Below the pieces are notes generated by a model. The model made no database searches, was not told the origin of the DNA, and saw only the letters and a program-made list of their open reading frames with translations. The position numbers and the translations under genes are program-made. Below, piece by piece: positions 6,358-21,774 of a stretch of 64,000 bases of DNA. The stretch lies in the NCBI RefSeq assembly GCF_029227915.1, contig NC_079883.1:9734001-9798000 (forward strand), read 5' to 3'. Source of the DNA: Hydractinia symbiolongicarpus (taxonomy: Eukaryota; Cnidaria; Hydrozoa; Anthoathecata; Hydractiniidae). Position 1 is the first letter of the stretch; every line of letters starts with the position of its first letter.

Positions 6358-6523
6358 GAGGGGGCGAGCGCGGACGCAGGCCCCCACTACCAGAAATTGT
6401 ACGGTCGAGTTACTGACGTTTGCAGTAATCGCAGAGGTCAGCCCAAGCGTAGTGCAATGCAAGAGCCTCACTCTGGAAGAAAACCCTCATTGATCAGTCT
6501 TTACTTCCCCGTCAGGTAAGTAT
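6358..6523 (-). ncRNA. U1: U1 snRNA, unit 2
   Basis: Same as unit 1: intact splice-site recognition sequence, U1A loop and Sm site. The PSE-like element is at 6567-6580. Confidence 0.96.
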
Positions 6524-6713
6524 GAGTTGGAACTGCACCGTAGCATGAGGGTACCCTTCAAAGTTTGTTAATGCTTGTGGCTTGAGTGTGTTATAAACTG
6601 CCGTGTCGCGGGGCATAGGCTGTATTCTCCCCCAGTGTACGCGTTTTGTTCCCGCCGTAGACTATGCAGAGTGCCGTCGGAAAGAGGACTGCTATTATTC
6701 TTTTATTGCTTAT

Positions 6714-6900
6714 GTGGGCCGCCATCGGTAATAGTGCAACACCAAGGCAACCCGTGGTCACGGCGTGAATGAATCCACCTCCATGACCCAAGGCCAAAAA
6801 TCAGATTAATATACTGACCATTCAGAGAATGGCCTACCAGATATTAAACTGATAAGAACAGATACTACACTTGATCTTAGCCATTAGGCCGAGAAGCGAT
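6714..6900 (-). ncRNA. U2: U2 snRNA, unit 2
   Basis: Same as unit 1, with the branch-site-pairing region and Sm site intact. The PSE-like element is at 6941-6954. Confidence 0.97.
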
Positions 6901-7222
6901 AAAGAACAAGCGTTGCCATGATAGGCATCGTCCACACACCGTAACTGCTTGTGGAGCATGTCACGTTACTGTAAAGCTTACAACTGTCACCGCGTACGGA
7001 TGGACGGCGACATAGTAAAAATCACGGCTGTTGATTTAGCCGTAGGATGGAGAGCGACTGTAGCGAGTGGATGGTAACTTACATGAATGCTAACAAAGGC
7101 GACGATACTAAGTGCGTGATATTACTTTCCAATATGACTGCGTACATTCCGTTTATCAACGCATTACGCCAGAACGTGCGCGCGCGTTACACAGTAGACC
7201 ATGCAGCCGAAATGCGACAGTG

Positions 7223-7295
7223 CGACCCTGCCAGGAGTCGAACCTGGAATCCCCTGATTCGTAGTCAGATGCCTTATCCATTGGGCCACAGGGCG
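7223..7295 (-). tRNA. tRNA-Arg(ACG): tRNA-Arg (ACG), type A, unit 2
   Basis: Same as unit 1, including the C1-C72 acceptor mismatch and the lack of a nearby T-run. Confidence 0.93.
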
Positions 7296-7874
7296 ATGCT
7301 TATGACTTCGCCCCATCGTTATTTTGGCTTGCGCATTCGTTTTACTTACGACAGAATTCTTCGTGTTTGTAGCCATGAAAGAAAGGGACTTCTGTGAGTG
7401 AATTTTTTTACTGTGGTCTAATAAAAAAGTCGAAACGCAGTGCCCAATATATGAATTGCTCCTAATAGCCGGAAACAGGCCGTGTCGATGATGTAGGCCG
7501 ACATACGCAACGCAAACCAAAGAACGCTTTATGAAAATCCTAACACGGGCGCGGAAGAAGCCCAAATTAACAGAGTAGATGTAATGCTGAAGACCTCAAA
7601 CTCCAGCAGCTTCTCTTTCAGACTATTGCGTCGTGCTACAAATAAAAATTAACATGCTTTCGCATAGTCGCGGCTCCCAAAACGGACATTATACGATGTA
7701 CAGAAACACACATTTCTGTTTTCGCGCCAAATCAATTCCCGGGAGTGGTACTTTTACGTCCGCATACTTCGCACCGTCTTAAATTATATCTCATTTACAC
7801 GGTAATGTTTAGTATACTTCTACTGTGATAACAAGCATCGTTTATCGTTGGATTGTTGTAAGAAAACATTAAAA

Positions 7875-8426
7875 ATGAGTGAAGCAGCTTCTCCAAAGAA
7901 AATCGCACCCAAGAAGAAACCTGCTGCAAAGAAGACAGCTGATCACCCTAAATATGTGGACATGATCAAGGCTGCTATCGCTACCCTAAAGGAACGCGGT
8001 GGTTCATCTCGCCAAGCTATTACAAAATATATTCATGCAAATTACAAAGTTGCTGAAAACTCAGATCATCATCTGAAAATGGCTCTTAAACGAGGAGTAA
8101 CATCAGGCGATTTGATTCAAACTAAAGGCACTGGTGCTTCTGGATCATTCAAGCTAGGTCAGGTAAAAAAAGAAAAACCTAAGAAAAAGGCCGCAGCAAA
8201 AAAGCCAACGGCAAAGAAGCCTACTGCAAAGAAAAGTACACCAAAAAAGAAGCCAGCAAAGAAGAGCACGCCAAAGAAAGCAGCAAAGAAGCCTGCCACA
8301 AAGAAAGCCTCGGCTAAGAAACCAGCAGCTAAGAAACCCACAAAGAAGCCTGTTGCTAAAAAACCTGCAGCAAAGAAGGTCAAAAAGACTCCCAAAAAGG
8401 CAGCAAAGAAGACCGCAAAAAAATAA
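7875..8426 (+). CDS. H1: Histone H1, unit 2
   Basis: The protein is identical to unit 1. The stem-loop is at 8459-8474, and the H1 box and E2F-like site lie upstream as in unit 1. Confidence 0.97.
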   Translation: MSEAASPKKIAPKKKPAAKKTADHPKYVDMIKAAIATLKERGGSSRQAITKYIHANYKVAENSDHHLKMALKRGVTSGDLIQTKGTGASGSFKLGQVKKEKPKKKAAAKKPTAKKPTAKKSTPKKKPAKKSTPKKAAKKPATKKASAKKPAAKKPTKKPVAKKPAAKKVKKTPKKAAKKTAKK

Positions 8427-8787
8427 TTTGTGTGTATCTGGCTATTACATTAACAAACGGCTATTTTTATAGCCACACATTTACAAAAAAACATTATCTT
8501 GGTACAAAGTTAAACTTGTTTAAGTCACTTAAACAGTTAAAAAAGAGTAATTTTAAGATTAGATTCCCTAAGTTTAAGTATTTTCGTTTTTAAATTTCTT
8601 ATTTTCTTGCTTTTACTTTTCTTGCCCTTCATATTTTTAACATTGTCAAACTTTATGTAGCATAAAATTTTTATGTAGCATAAAATTTAAACAGAAAGCA
8701 GAACAAAGTTTGATATAAAAAGCTAGCCGTAATATTTTTTATGGATGTGTGGCTATAAAAATAGCCGTTTTTTGTTTGGTAAGATGC

Positions 8788-9201
<414 letters not shown>

Positions 9202-9679
9202 TTAAGAAGTCGATGTAGTACGGATACACAAGACGGTCTAAAATGCACTATCGCGCCAAAGTTTTATTTCTCATATTGATTGACAGCTAAGGTTCAAAAC
9301 AAACCATTTGATTGGTGCTAAGAAAGTAATTTCTGATTGGCTGCATAATGACATTACGCTCATTACTTTAACATTTTTATAAAATCTGTGTTTTTTGGCT
9401 ACGGGAAAACGGCTGTATCTTCTGATACACAAAAGCTTTTGACTTTTTTTTTTTTTAGTAAGTAGCAGAAGGTTTGGCGAATTCCAACGATGCCAAATTT
9501 ATTGCCTTACTGAAACATTAAGACCACGAATTTTTAAAAAAACTACAGTTTTACTTAAAAAAATGTACAAAATGTTCGGAACATTTTGTAATGACGCAAC
9601 TCTATTGGTTAATTAGGGTGTTTCCACGAGCAGTAGGTAATTTTATGGCCTCTTTTTAAAGCTGTCTGAATTCTGTTAA

Positions 9680-10036
<357 letters not shown>

Positions 10037-10498
10037 GCGTTGTCATTGCTCAACAAAAACGGCTATTTTTATAGCCACAAATCTTTTAAAACATTACTTT
10101 GTGCACGCTTCCAAATTACACAATGTGTAAAGTCTTGTCACAGTTACATTTATTGCTATACGATACTATGTCATATATGACACAAAAAAAATTTAGAAAT
10201 ACTTTGTAGGGTTAATTTGCCTGGGAGTGTTTCCGTGAAAAGCTGGGTTAAGTTAAATGTAAGCAATAACATGGATCAATGTACTTGTCTTTTCTGCAAG
10301 TACAGCTAATAATACGTATGAAAAGTGAAGCTAATCCACACACACACATGGGGAAGTATTTTAAATGTAGGCTAGTGTTCTTAAGCACATTATTTAGAAG
10401 TTTTATTAACTTCGGTTAACTTGTAGTGACGCCAAGTAAATGTTTTTTTAAAGATGTGTGGTCTTAAAAAAGACCGTTTGTGTTTGGTAGACGTTGGT

Positions 10499-10903
10499 TT
10501 ACTTGCTGCTTGTGTATTTTGTGACGGCTTTTGTTCCTTCACTGACTGCGTGTTTTGCAAGTTCTCCAGGCAAGAGAAGACGTACTGCGGTTTGAATTTC
10601 ACGAGAAGAGATGGTCGACTTTTTGTTTTGAAGAGCCAAACGCGAAGCTTCGGAAGCAATGCGCTCAAAGATGTCGTTGACAAATGAGTTCATGATGCTC
10701 ATAGCTTTGCTTGAAACTCCGACATCTGGGTGAACTTGTTTCAAAACATTGTAGATGTAAATAGCATAACTTTCCTTTCTCTTTCTCTTGCGTTTCTTTT
10801 CACCAGTTCCACCAATCTTTCCTCCTTTTTTGCCGGCTCTTTTTTCACCTTTCTTGGCTACTTTAGGTGCCTGTTTTCCTCCTTTAGCTGCTGCGTCAGA
10901 CAT
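10499..10903 (-). CDS. H2B: Histone H2B, unit 2
   Basis: Identical protein; the variant stem-loop is at 10460-10475. Confidence 0.99.
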   Translation of the reverse strand: MSDAAAKGGKQAPKVAKKGEKRAGKKGGKIGGTGEKKRKRKRKESYAIYIYNVLKQVHPDVGVSSKAMSIMNSFVNDIFERIASEASRLALQNKKSTISSREIQTAVRLLLPGELAKHAVSEGTKAVTKYTSSK

Positions 10904-11187
10904 GGTTAAAAATTTTTGCTACTTAACTTGTAAATAAGCATTAAACTGCAAGTCAAAACTTTTTGTTTATAAGTAAAAAAATCGGATCGAATTCGATCCG
11001 AAAACGCCGATACGCAATTTAATTGGTTAAAAAAAAAATCTTTTGTTTAATACTTAATTATGATTGGTTAAAAAAACATGATTTCGATCCTATTTTTATG
11101 ATGAAAAAACGAGTAAAGTTTATTTCGTTAACACTTACGTTAAATATTCGTACGTTTTTGTATTAACTTACAAATCAAATCGCAGTT

Positions 11188-11568
11188 ATGTCTGGACGTG
11201 GAAAAGGTGGAAAAGCTAAGGCTAAAGCCAAGACAAGATCCTCAAGAGCTGGACTTCAATTTCCAGTCGGTAGAGTGCATAGATTCCTTCGTAGAGGGCA
11301 CTATGCTAACCGAATTGGATCTGGAGCACCAGTTTACTTAGCAGCCGTCTTGGAATATTTATCTGCTGAGATATTGGAGTTGGCTGGTAACGCAGCAAGA
11401 GACAACAAAAAAGCTAGGATTATTCCAAGACATTTACAATTGGCTGTTCGTAATGATGAAGAATTAAACAAACTTTTGAGCGGTGTAACCATTGCAGCTG
11501 GTGGTGTTTTGCCAAACATTCAAGCTGTCTTACTCCCAAAGAAGAACGACAAAGGACAGAAGAAGTAA
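11188..11568 (+). CDS. H2A: Histone H2A, unit 2
   Basis: Identical protein; the stem-loop is at 11591-11606. Confidence 0.99.
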   Translation: MSGRGKGGKAKAKAKTRSSRAGLQFPVGRVHRFLRRGHYANRIGSGAPVYLAAVLEYLSAEILELAGNAARDNKKARIIPRHLQLAVRNDEELNKLLSGVTIAAGGVLPNIQAVLLPKKNDKGQKK

Positions 11569-11765
11569 ACCGCTACACTCAGAAAACAACGGCTATTTTT
11601 ATAGCCACACATCTTTAAAAAAACATTGTTTTTTTCACAAAACTATAACCTTAAAGTCTAATAGATAATCCATGCATACGCCTTGTCCTAAGTAACTCAA
11701 AGAAATTAAATAAAAAAATTTGATCACAACGTCAAAATAAATTGCACGTATTTGCCCCTACTAAT

Positions 11766-11885
11766 GTCTACGGCCATACCACGATGAACACACCCGTTCT
11801 CGTCTGATCACGGAAGTTAAGCATCGTCGGGCCGGGATAGTACTTGGATGGGGGACCGCCTGGGAACTCCCGGTGTCGTAGGCTT
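11766..11885 (+). rRNA. 5S rRNA: 5S ribosomal RNA, unit 3
   Basis: Same as unit 1, with the T4 terminator. Confidence 0.97.
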
Positions 11886-12233
11886 TTCATTTTCATTTGT
11901 TGCCTTTTCATTTCAATGGTGCTGTGATATATTTCTTGTTATAACAATTAAGGAACGTGGCGGTTGTTGAAAGTGTTTCCTATGACATTTTCCTACGACA
12001 TTTTCAGGTGATAGTACGAGAAAAAAGAGCTTTCAAATGCATACAAACTCGATCTATTGCCGATCATCCAATAACCCTGACGGAATGGCAAATAAAATAA
12101 AATTCCGCCGCCTTCCGAGGACTTATATCGCAATCACGTTTCGTAACAGCCAAGCGAGGTTTTACCTTAGCGTTTAAGTCACCACCGACATTTGGCCGCG
12201 CAACTTTTCTAAGCTCATTCATTTTGAATTAAG

Positions 12234-12399
12234 GAGGGGGCGAGCGCGGACGCAGGCCCCCACTACCAGAAATTGTACGGTCGAGTTACTGACGTTTGCA
12301 GTAATCGCAGAGGTCAGCCCAAGCGTAGTGCAATGCAAGAGCCTCACTCTGGAAGAAAACCCTCATTGATCAGTCTTTACTTCCCCGTCAGGTAAGTAT
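12234..12399 (-). ncRNA. U1: U1 snRNA, unit 3
   Basis: Same as unit 1. Confidence 0.96.
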
Positions 12400-12589
12400 G
12401 AGTTGGAACTGCACCGTAGCATGAGGGTACCCTTCAAAGTTTGTTAATGCTTGTGGCTTGAGTGTGTTATAAACTGCCGTGTCGCGGGGCATAGGCTGTA
12501 TTCTCCCCCAGTGTACGCGTTTTGTTCCCGCCGTAGACTATGCAGAGTGCCGTCGGAAAGAGGACTGCTATTATTCTTTTATTGCTTAT

Positions 12590-12776
12590 GTGGGCCGCCA
12601 TCGGTAATAGTGCAACACCAAGGCAACCCGTGGTCACGGCGTGAATGAATCCACCTCCATGACCCAAGGCCAAAAATCAGATTAATATACTGACCATTCA
12701 GAGAATGGCCTACCAGATATTAAACTGATAAGAACAGATACTACACTTGATCTTAGCCATTAGGCCGAGAAGCGAT
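12590..12776 (-). ncRNA. U2: U2 snRNA, unit 3
   Basis: Same as unit 1. Confidence 0.97.
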
Positions 12777-13098
12777 AAAGAACAAGCGTTGCCATGATAG
12801 GCATCGTCCACACACCGTAACTGCTTGTGGAGCATGTCACGTTACTGTAAAGCTTACAACTGTCACCGCGTACGGATGGACGGCGACATAGTAAAAATCA
12901 CGGCTGTTGATTTAGCCGTAGGATGGAGAGCGACTGTAGCGAGTGGATGGTAACTTACATGAATGCTAACAAAGGCGACGATACTAAGTGCGTGATATTA
13001 CTTTCCAATATGACTGCGTACATTCCGTTTATCAACGCATTACGCCAGAACGTGCGCGCGCGTTACACAGTAGACCATGCAGCCGAAATGCGACAGTG

Positions 13099-13171
13099 CG
13101 ACCCTGCCAGGAGTCGAACCTGGAATCCCCTGATTCGTAGTCAGATGCCTTATCCATTGGGCCACAGGGCG
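13099..13171 (-). tRNA. tRNA-Arg(ACG): tRNA-Arg (ACG), type A, unit 3
   Basis: Same as unit 1, with the C1-C72 mismatch. Confidence 0.93.
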
Positions 13172-13751
13172 ATGCTTATGACTTCGCCCCATCGTTATTT
13201 TGGCTTGCGCATTCGTTTTACTTACGACAGAATTCTTCGTGTTTGTAGCCATGAAAGAAAGGGACTTCTGTGAGTGAATTTTTTTACTGTGGTCTAATAA
13301 AAAAGTCGAAACGCAGTGCCCAATATATGAATTGCTCCTAATAGCCGGAAACAGGCCGTGTCGATGATGTAGGCCGACATACGCAACGCAAACCAAAGAA
13401 CGCTTTATGAAAATCCTAACACGAGGCGCGGAAGAAGCCCAAATTAACAGAGTAGATGTAATGCTGAAGACCTCAAACTCCAGCAGCTTCTCTTTCAGAC
13501 TATTGCGTCGTGCTACAAATAAAAATTAACATGCTTTCGCATAGTCGCGGCTCCCAAAACGGACATTATACGATGTACAGAAACACACATTTCTGTTTTC
13601 GCGCCAAATCAATTCCCGGGAGTGGTACTTTTACGTCCGCATACTTCGCACCGTCTTAAATTATATCTCATTTACACGGTAATGTTTAGTATACTTCTAC
13701 TGTGATAACAAGCATCGTTTATCGTTGGATTGTTGTAAGAAAACATTAAAA

Positions 13752-14303
13752 ATGAGTGAAGCAGCTTCTCCAAAGAAAATCGCACCCAAGAAGAAACCTG
13801 CTGCAAAGAAGACAGCTGATCACCCTAAATATGTGGACATGATCAAGGCTGCTATCGCTACCCTAAAGGAACGCGGTGGTTCATCTCGCCAAGCTATTAC
13901 AAAATATATTCATGCAAATTACAAAGTTGCTGAAAACTCAGATCATCATCTGAAAATGGCTCTTAAACGAGGAGTAACATCAGGCGATTTGATTCAAACT
14001 AAAGGCACTGGTGCTTCTGGATCATTCAAGCTAGGTCAGGTAAAAAAAGAAAAACCTAAGAAAAAGGCCGCAGCAAAAAAGCCAACGGCAAAGAAGCCTA
14101 CTGCAAAGAAAAGTACACCAAAAAAGAAGCCAGCAAAGAAGAGCACGCCAAAGAAAGCAGCAAAGAAGCCTGCCACAAAGAAAGCCTCGGCTAAGAAACC
14201 AGCAGCTAAGAAACCCACAAAGAAGCCTGTTGCTAAAAAACCTGCAGCAAAGAAGGTCAAAAAGACTCCCAAAAAGGCAGCAAAGAAGACCGCAAAAAAA
14301 TAA
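13752..14303 (+). CDS. H1: Histone H1, unit 3
   Basis: Identical protein; the stem-loop is at 14336-14351. An extra base lies upstream near 13424, outside the gene. Confidence 0.97.
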   Translation: MSEAASPKKIAPKKKPAAKKTADHPKYVDMIKAAIATLKERGGSSRQAITKYIHANYKVAENSDHHLKMALKRGVTSGDLIQTKGTGASGSFKLGQVKKEKPKKKAAAKKPTAKKPTAKKSTPKKKPAKKSTPKKAAKKPATKKASAKKPAAKKPTKKPVAKKPAAKKVKKTPKKAAKKTAKK

Positions 14304-14664
14304 TTTGTGTGTATCTGGCTATTACATTAACAAACGGCTATTTTTATAGCCACACATTTACAAAAAAACATTATCTTGGTACAAAGTTAAACTTGTTTAA
14401 GTCACTTAAACAGTTAAAAAAGAGTAATTTTAAGATTAGATTCCCTAAGTTTAAGTATTTTCGTTTTTAAATTTCTTATTTTCTTGCTTTTACTTTTCTT
14501 GCCCTTCATATTTTTAACATTGTCAAACTTTATGTAGCATAAAATTTTTATGTAGCATAAAATTTAAACAGAAAGCAGAACAAAGTTTGATATAAAAAGC
14601 TAGCCGTAATATTTTTTATGGATGTGTGGCTATAAAAATAGCCGTTTTTTGTTTGGTAAGATGC

Positions 14665-15079
<415 letters not shown>

Positions 15080-15557
15080 TTAAGAAGTCGATGTAGTACG
15101 GATACACAAGACGGTCTAAAATGCACTATCGCGCCAAAGTTTTATTTCTCATATTGATTGACAGCTAAGGTTCAAAACAAACCATTTGATTGGTGCTAAG
15201 AAAGTAATTTCTGATTGGCTGCATAATGACATTACGCTCATTACTTTAACATTTTTATAAAATCTGTGTTTTTTGGCTACGGGAAAACGGCTGTATCTTC
15301 TGATACACAAAAGCTTTTGACTTTTTTTTTTTTTAGTAAGTAGCAGAAGGTTTGGCGAATTCCAACGATGCCAAATTTATTGCCTTACTGAAACATTAAG
15401 ACCACGAATTTTTAAAAAAACTACAGTTTTACTTAAAAAAATGTACAAAATGTTCGGAACATTTTGTAATGACGCAACTCTATTGGTTAATTAGGGTGTT
15501 TCCACGAGCAGTAGGTAATTTTATGGCCTCTTTTTAAAGCTGTCTGAATTCTGTTAA

Positions 15558-15914
<357 letters not shown>

Positions 15915-16376
15915 GCGTTGTCATTGCTCAACAAAAACGGCTATTTTTATAGCCACAAATCTTTTAAAACATTACTTTGTGCACGCTTCCAAATTACACA
16001 ATGTGTAAAGTCTTGTCACAGTTACATTTATTGCTATACGATACTATGTCATATATGACACAAAAAAAATTTAGAAATACTTTGTAGGGTTAATTTGCCT
16101 GGGAGTGTTTCCGTGAAAAGCTGGGTTAAGTTAAATGTAAGCAATAACATGGATCAATGTACTTGTCTTTTCTGCAAGTACAGCTAATAATACGTATGAA
16201 AAGTGAAGCTAATCCACACACACACATGGGGAAGTATTTTAAATGTAGGCTAGTGTTCTTAAGCACATTATTTAGAAGTTTTATTAACTTCGGTTAACTT
16301 GTAGTGACGCCAAGTAAATGTTTTTTTAAAGATGTGTGGTCTTAAAAAAGACCGTTTGTGTTTGGTAGACGTTGGT

Positions 16377-16780
16377 TTACTTGCTGCTTGTGTATTTTGT
16401 GACGGCTTTTGTTCCTTCACTGACTGCGTGTTTTGCAAGTTCTCCAGGCAAGAGAAGACGTACTGCGGTTTGAATTTCACGAGAAGAGATGGTCGACTTT
16501 TTGTTTTGAAGAGCCAAACGCGAAGCTTCGGAAGCAATGCGCTCAAAGATGTCGTTGACAAATGAGTTCATGATGCTCATAGCTTTGCTTGAAACTCCGA
16601 CATCTGGGTGAACTTGTTTCAAAACATTGTAGATGTAAATAGCATAACTTTCCTTTCTCTTTCTCTTGCGTTTCTTTTCACCAGTTCCACCAATCTTTCC
16701 TCTTTTTTGCCGGCTCTTTTTTCACCTTTCTTGGCTACTTTAGGTGCCTGTTTTCCTCCTTTAGCTGCTGCGTCAGACAT
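16377..16780 (-). pseudogene. H2B: Histone H2B, unit 3, frameshifted in the N-terminal tail
   Basis: One C is missing around 16701 in a C/T homopolymer stretch (404 bp against 405). The frame breaks in the tail around residues 26-28, before the histone fold. The remaining codons are intact, so a base-calling error is the likely cause. The stem-loop is at 16338-16353. Confidence 0.85.
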
Positions 16781-17064
16781 GGTTAAAAATTTTTGCTACT
16801 TAACTTGTAAATAAGCATTAAACTGCAAGTCAAAACTTTTTGTTTATAAGTAAAAAAATCGGATCGAATTCGATCCGAAAACGCCGATACGCAATTTAAT
16901 TGGTTAAAAAAAAAATCTTTTGTTTAATACTTAATTATGATTGGTTAAAAAAACATGATTTCGATCCTATTTTTATGATGAAAAAACGAGTAAAGTTTAT
17001 TTCGTTAACACTTACGTTAAATATTCGTACGTTTTTGTATTAACTTACAAATCAAATCGCAGTT

Positions 17065-17445
17065 ATGTCTGGACGTGGAAAAGGTGGAAAAGCTAAGGCT
17101 AAAGCCAAGACAAGATCCTCAAGAGCTGGACTTCAATTTCCAGTCGGTAGAGTGCATAGATTCCTTCGTAGAGGGCACTATGCTAACCGAATTGGATCTG
17201 GAGCACCAGTTTACTTAGCAGCCGTCTTGGAATATTTATCTGCTGAGATATTGGAGTTGGCTGGTAACGCAGCAAGAGACAACAAAAAAGCTAGGATTAT
17301 TCCAAGACATTTACAATTGGCTGTTCGTAATGATGAAGAATTAAACAAACTTTTGAGCGGTGTAACCATTGCAGCTGGTGGTGTTTTGCCAAACATTCAA
17401 GCTGTCTTACTCCCAAAGAAGAACGACAAAGGACAGAAGAAGTAA
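17065..17445 (+). CDS. H2A: Histone H2A, unit 3
   Basis: The protein is complete and identical. The 3' stem-loop begins at 17468 (GGCTAT) and is cut by the N gap after six bases. Confidence 0.99.
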   Translation: MSGRGKGGKAKAKAKTRSSRAGLQFPVGRVHRFLRRGHYANRIGSGAPVYLAAVLEYLSAEILELAGNAARDNKKARIIPRHLQLAVRNDEELNKLLSGVTIAAGGVLPNIQAVLLPKKNDKGQKK

Positions 17446-17473
17446 ACCGCTACACTCAGAAAACAACGGCTAT

Positions 17474-17973
17474 NNNNNNNNNNNNNNNNNNNNNNNNNNN
17501 NNNNNNNNNNNNNNNNNNNNNNNNNNNNNNNNNNNNNNNNNNNNNNNNNNNNNNNNNNNNNNNNNNNNNNNNNNNNNNNNNNNNNNNNNNNNNNNNNNNN
17601 NNNNNNNNNNNNNNNNNNNNNNNNNNNNNNNNNNNNNNNNNNNNNNNNNNNNNNNNNNNNNNNNNNNNNNNNNNNNNNNNNNNNNNNNNNNNNNNNNNNN
17701 NNNNNNNNNNNNNNNNNNNNNNNNNNNNNNNNNNNNNNNNNNNNNNNNNNNNNNNNNNNNNNNNNNNNNNNNNNNNNNNNNNNNNNNNNNNNNNNNNNNN
17801 NNNNNNNNNNNNNNNNNNNNNNNNNNNNNNNNNNNNNNNNNNNNNNNNNNNNNNNNNNNNNNNNNNNNNNNNNNNNNNNNNNNNNNNNNNNNNNNNNNNN
17901 NNNNNNNNNNNNNNNNNNNNNNNNNNNNNNNNNNNNNNNNNNNNNNNNNNNNNNNNNNNNNNNNNNNNNNNNN
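17474..17973. other. Assembly gap (500 N)
   Basis: Exactly 500 Ns, a round number typical of a scaffold gap of unknown size. The array is forward type A to the left and reverse type B to the right; both flanks are in the H2A 3' region. Frames read through the Ns are meaningless. Confidence 0.99.
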
Positions 17974-18082
17974 ATGCATGGATTATCTATTAGACTTTAA
18001 GGTTATAGTTTTGTGAAAAAAACAATGTTTTTTTAAAGATGTGTGGCTATAAAAATAGCCGTTGTTTTCTGAGTGTAGCGGT

Positions 18083-18463
18083 TTACTTCTTCTGTCCTTT
18101 GTCGTTCTTCTTTGGGAGTAAGACAGCTTGAATGTTTGGCAAAACACCACCAGCTGCAATGGTTACACCGCTCAAAAGTTTGTTTAATTCTTCATCATTA
18201 CGAACAGCCAATTGTAAATGTCTTGGAATAATCCTAGCTTTTTTGTTGTCTCTTGCTGCGTTACCAGCCAACTCCAATATCTCAGCAGATAAATATTCCA
18301 AGACGGCTGCTAAGTAAACTGGTGCTCCAGATCCAATTCGGTTAGCATAGTGCCCTCTACGAAGGAATCTATGCACTCTACCGACTGGAAATTGAAGTCC
18401 AGCTCTTGAGGATCTTGTCTTGGCTTTAGCCTTAGCTTTTCCACCTTTTCCACGTCCAGACAT
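18083..18463 (-). CDS. H2A: Histone H2A, unit 4
   Basis: Identical protein, reverse-oriented unit; the stem-loop is at 18045-18060. Confidence 0.99.
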   Translation of the reverse strand: MSGRGKGGKAKAKAKTRSSRAGLQFPVGRVHRFLRRGHYANRIGSGAPVYLAAVLEYLSAEILELAGNAARDNKKARIIPRHLQLAVRNDEELNKLLSGVTIAAGGVLPNIQAVLLPKKNDKGQKK

Positions 18464-18747
18464 AACTGCGATTTGATTTGTAAGTTAATACAAAAACGTA
18501 CGAATATTTAACGTAAGTGTTAACGAAATAAACTTTACTCGTTTTTTCATCATAAAAATAGGATCGAAATCATGTTTTTTTAACCAATCATAATTAAGTA
18601 TTAAACAAAAGATTTTTTTTTTAACCAATTAAATTGCGTATCGGCGTTTTCGGATCGAATTCGATCCGATTTTTTTACTTATAAACAAAAAGTTTTGACT
18701 TGCAGTTTAATGCTTATTTACAAGTTAAGTAGCAAAAATTTTTAACC

Positions 18748-19152
18748 ATGTCTGACGCAGCAGCTAAAGGAGGAAAACAGGCACCTAAAGTAGCCAAGAA
18801 AGGTGAAAAAAGAGCCGGCAAAAAAGGAGGAAAGATTGGTGGAACTGGTGAAAAGAAACGCAAGAGAAAGAGAAAGGAAAGTTATGCTATTTACATCTAC
18901 AATGTTTTGAAACAAGTTCACCCAGATGTCGGAGTTTCAAGCAAAGCTATGAGCATCATGAACTCATTTGTCAACGACATCTTTGAGCGCATTGCTTCCG
19001 AAGCTTCGCGTTTGGCTCTTCAAAACAAAAAGTCGACCATCTCTTCTCGTGAAATTCAAACCGCAGTACGTCTTCTCTTGCCTGGAGAACTTGCAAAACA
19101 CGCAGTCAGTGAAGGAACAAAAGCCGTCACAAAATACACAAGCAGCAAGTAA
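18748..19152 (+). CDS. H2B: Histone H2B, unit 4
   Basis: Identical protein; the variant stem-loop is at 19176-19191. The 20-bp palindrome is present in the promoter. Confidence 0.99.
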   Translation: MSDAAAKGGKQAPKVAKKGEKRAGKKGGKIGGTGEKKRKRKRKESYAIYIYNVLKQVHPDVGVSSKAMSIMNSFVNDIFERIASEASRLALQNKKSTISSREIQTAVRLLLPGELAKHAVSEGTKAVTKYTSSK

Positions 19153-19612
19153 ACCAACGTCTACCAAACACAAACGGTCTTTTTTAAGACCACACATCTT
19201 TAAAAAAACATTTACTTGGCGTCACTACAAGTTAACCGAAGTTAATAAAACTTCTAAATAATGTGCTTAAGAACACTAGCCTACATTTAAAATACTTCCC
19301 CATGTGTGTGTGGATTAGCTTCACTTTTCATACGTATTATTAGCTGTACTTGCAGAAAAGACAAGTACATTGATCCATGTTATTGCTTACATTTAACTTA
19401 ACCCAGCTTTTCACGGAAACACTCCCAGGCAAATTAACCCTACAAAGTATTTCTAAATTTTTTTTGTGTCATATATGACATAGTATCGTATAGCAATAAA
19501 TGTAACTGTGACAAGACTTTACACATTGTGTAATTTGGAAGCGTGCACAAAGTAATGTTTTAAAAGATTTGTGGCTATAAAAATAGCCGTTTTTGTTGAG
19601 CAATGACAACGC

Positions 19613-19969
<357 letters not shown>

Positions 19970-20447
19970 TTAACAGAATTCAGACAGCTTTAAAAAGAGG
20001 CCATAAAATTACCTACTGCTCGTGGAAACACCCTAATTAACCAATAGAGTTGCGTCATTACAAAATGTTCCGAACATTTTGTACATTTTTTTAAGTAAAA
20101 CTGTAGTTTTTTTAAAAATTCGTGGTCTTAATGTTTCAGTAAGGCAATAAATTTGGCATCGTTGGAATTCGCCAAACCTTCTGCTACTTACTAAAAAAAA
20201 AAAAAGTCAAAAGCTTTTGTGTATCAGAAGATACAGCCGTTTTCCCGTAGCCAAAAAACACAGATTTTATAAAAATGTTAAAGTAATGAGCGTAATGTCA
20301 TTATGCAGCCAATCAGAAATTACTTTCTTAGCACCAATCAAATGGTTTGTTTTGAACCTTAGCTGTCAATCAATATGAGAAATAAAACTTTGGCGCGATA
20401 GTGCATTTTAGACCGTCTTGTGTATCCGTACTACATCGACTTCTTAA

Positions 20448-20861
<414 letters not shown>

Positions 20862-21222
20862 GCATCTTACCAAACAAAAAACGGCTATTTTTATAGCCAC
20901 ACATCCATAAAAAATATTACGGCTAGCTTTTTATATCAAACTTTGTCCTGCTTTCTGTTTAAATTTTATGCTACATAAAAATTTTATGCTACATAAAGTT
21001 TGACAATGTTAAAAATATGAAGGGCAAGAAAAGTAAAAGCAAGAAAATAAGAAATTTAAAAACGAAAATACTTAAACTTAGGGAATCTAATCTTAAATTT
21101 ACTCTTTTTTAACTGTTTAAGTGACTTAAACAAGTTTAACTTTGTACCAAGATAATGTTTTTTTGTAAATGTGTGGCTATAAAAATAGCCGTTTGTTAAT
21201 GTAATAGCCAGATACACACAAA

Positions 21223-21774
21223 TTATTTTTTTGCGGTCTTCTTTGCTGCCTTTTTGGGAGTCTTTTTGACCTTCTTTGCTGCAGGTTTTTTAGCAACAGG
21301 CTTCTTTGTGGGTTTCTTAGCTGCTGGTTTCTTAGCCGAGGCTTTCTTTGTGGCAGGCTTCTTTGCTGCTTTCTTTGGCGTGCTCTTCTTTGCTGGCTTC
21401 TTTTTTGGTGTACTTTTCTTTGCAGTAGGCTTCTTTGCCGTTGGCTTTTTTGCTGCGGCCTTTTTCTTAGGTTTTTCTTTTTTTACCTGACCTAGCTTGA
21501 ATGATCCAGAAGCACCAGTGCCTTTAGTTTGAATCAAATCGCCTGATGTTACTCCTCGTTTAAGAGCCATTTTCAGATGATGATCTGAGTTTTCAGCAAC
21601 TTTGTAATTTGCATGAATATATTTTGTAATAGCTTGGCGAGATGAACCACCGCGTTCCTTTAGGGTAGCGATAGCAGCCTTGATCATGTCCACATATTTA
21701 GGGTGATCAGCTGTCTTCTTTGCAGCAGGTTTCTTCTTGGGTGCGATTTTCTTTGGAGAAGCTGCTTCACTCAT
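21223..21774 (-). CDS. H1: Histone H1, unit 4
   Basis: Identical protein; the stem-loop is at 21175-21190. The start is the MSEAASPKK methionine. Two 1-bp losses in the promoter homopolymers lie upstream, near the E2F-like site. Confidence 0.97.
   Translation of the reverse strand: MSEAASPKKIAPKKKPAAKKTADHPKYVDMIKAAIATLKERGGSSRQAITKYIHANYKVAENSDHHLKMALKRGVTSGDLIQTKGTGASGSFKLGQVKKEKPKKKAAAKKPTAKKPTAKKSTPKKKPAKKSTPKKAAKKPATKKASAKKPAAKKPTKKPVAKKPAAKKVKKTPKKAAKKTAKK

Noticed and set aside
17369-18016. 215- and 169-codon frames spanning the gap
   Set aside because: They consist mainly of Ns.
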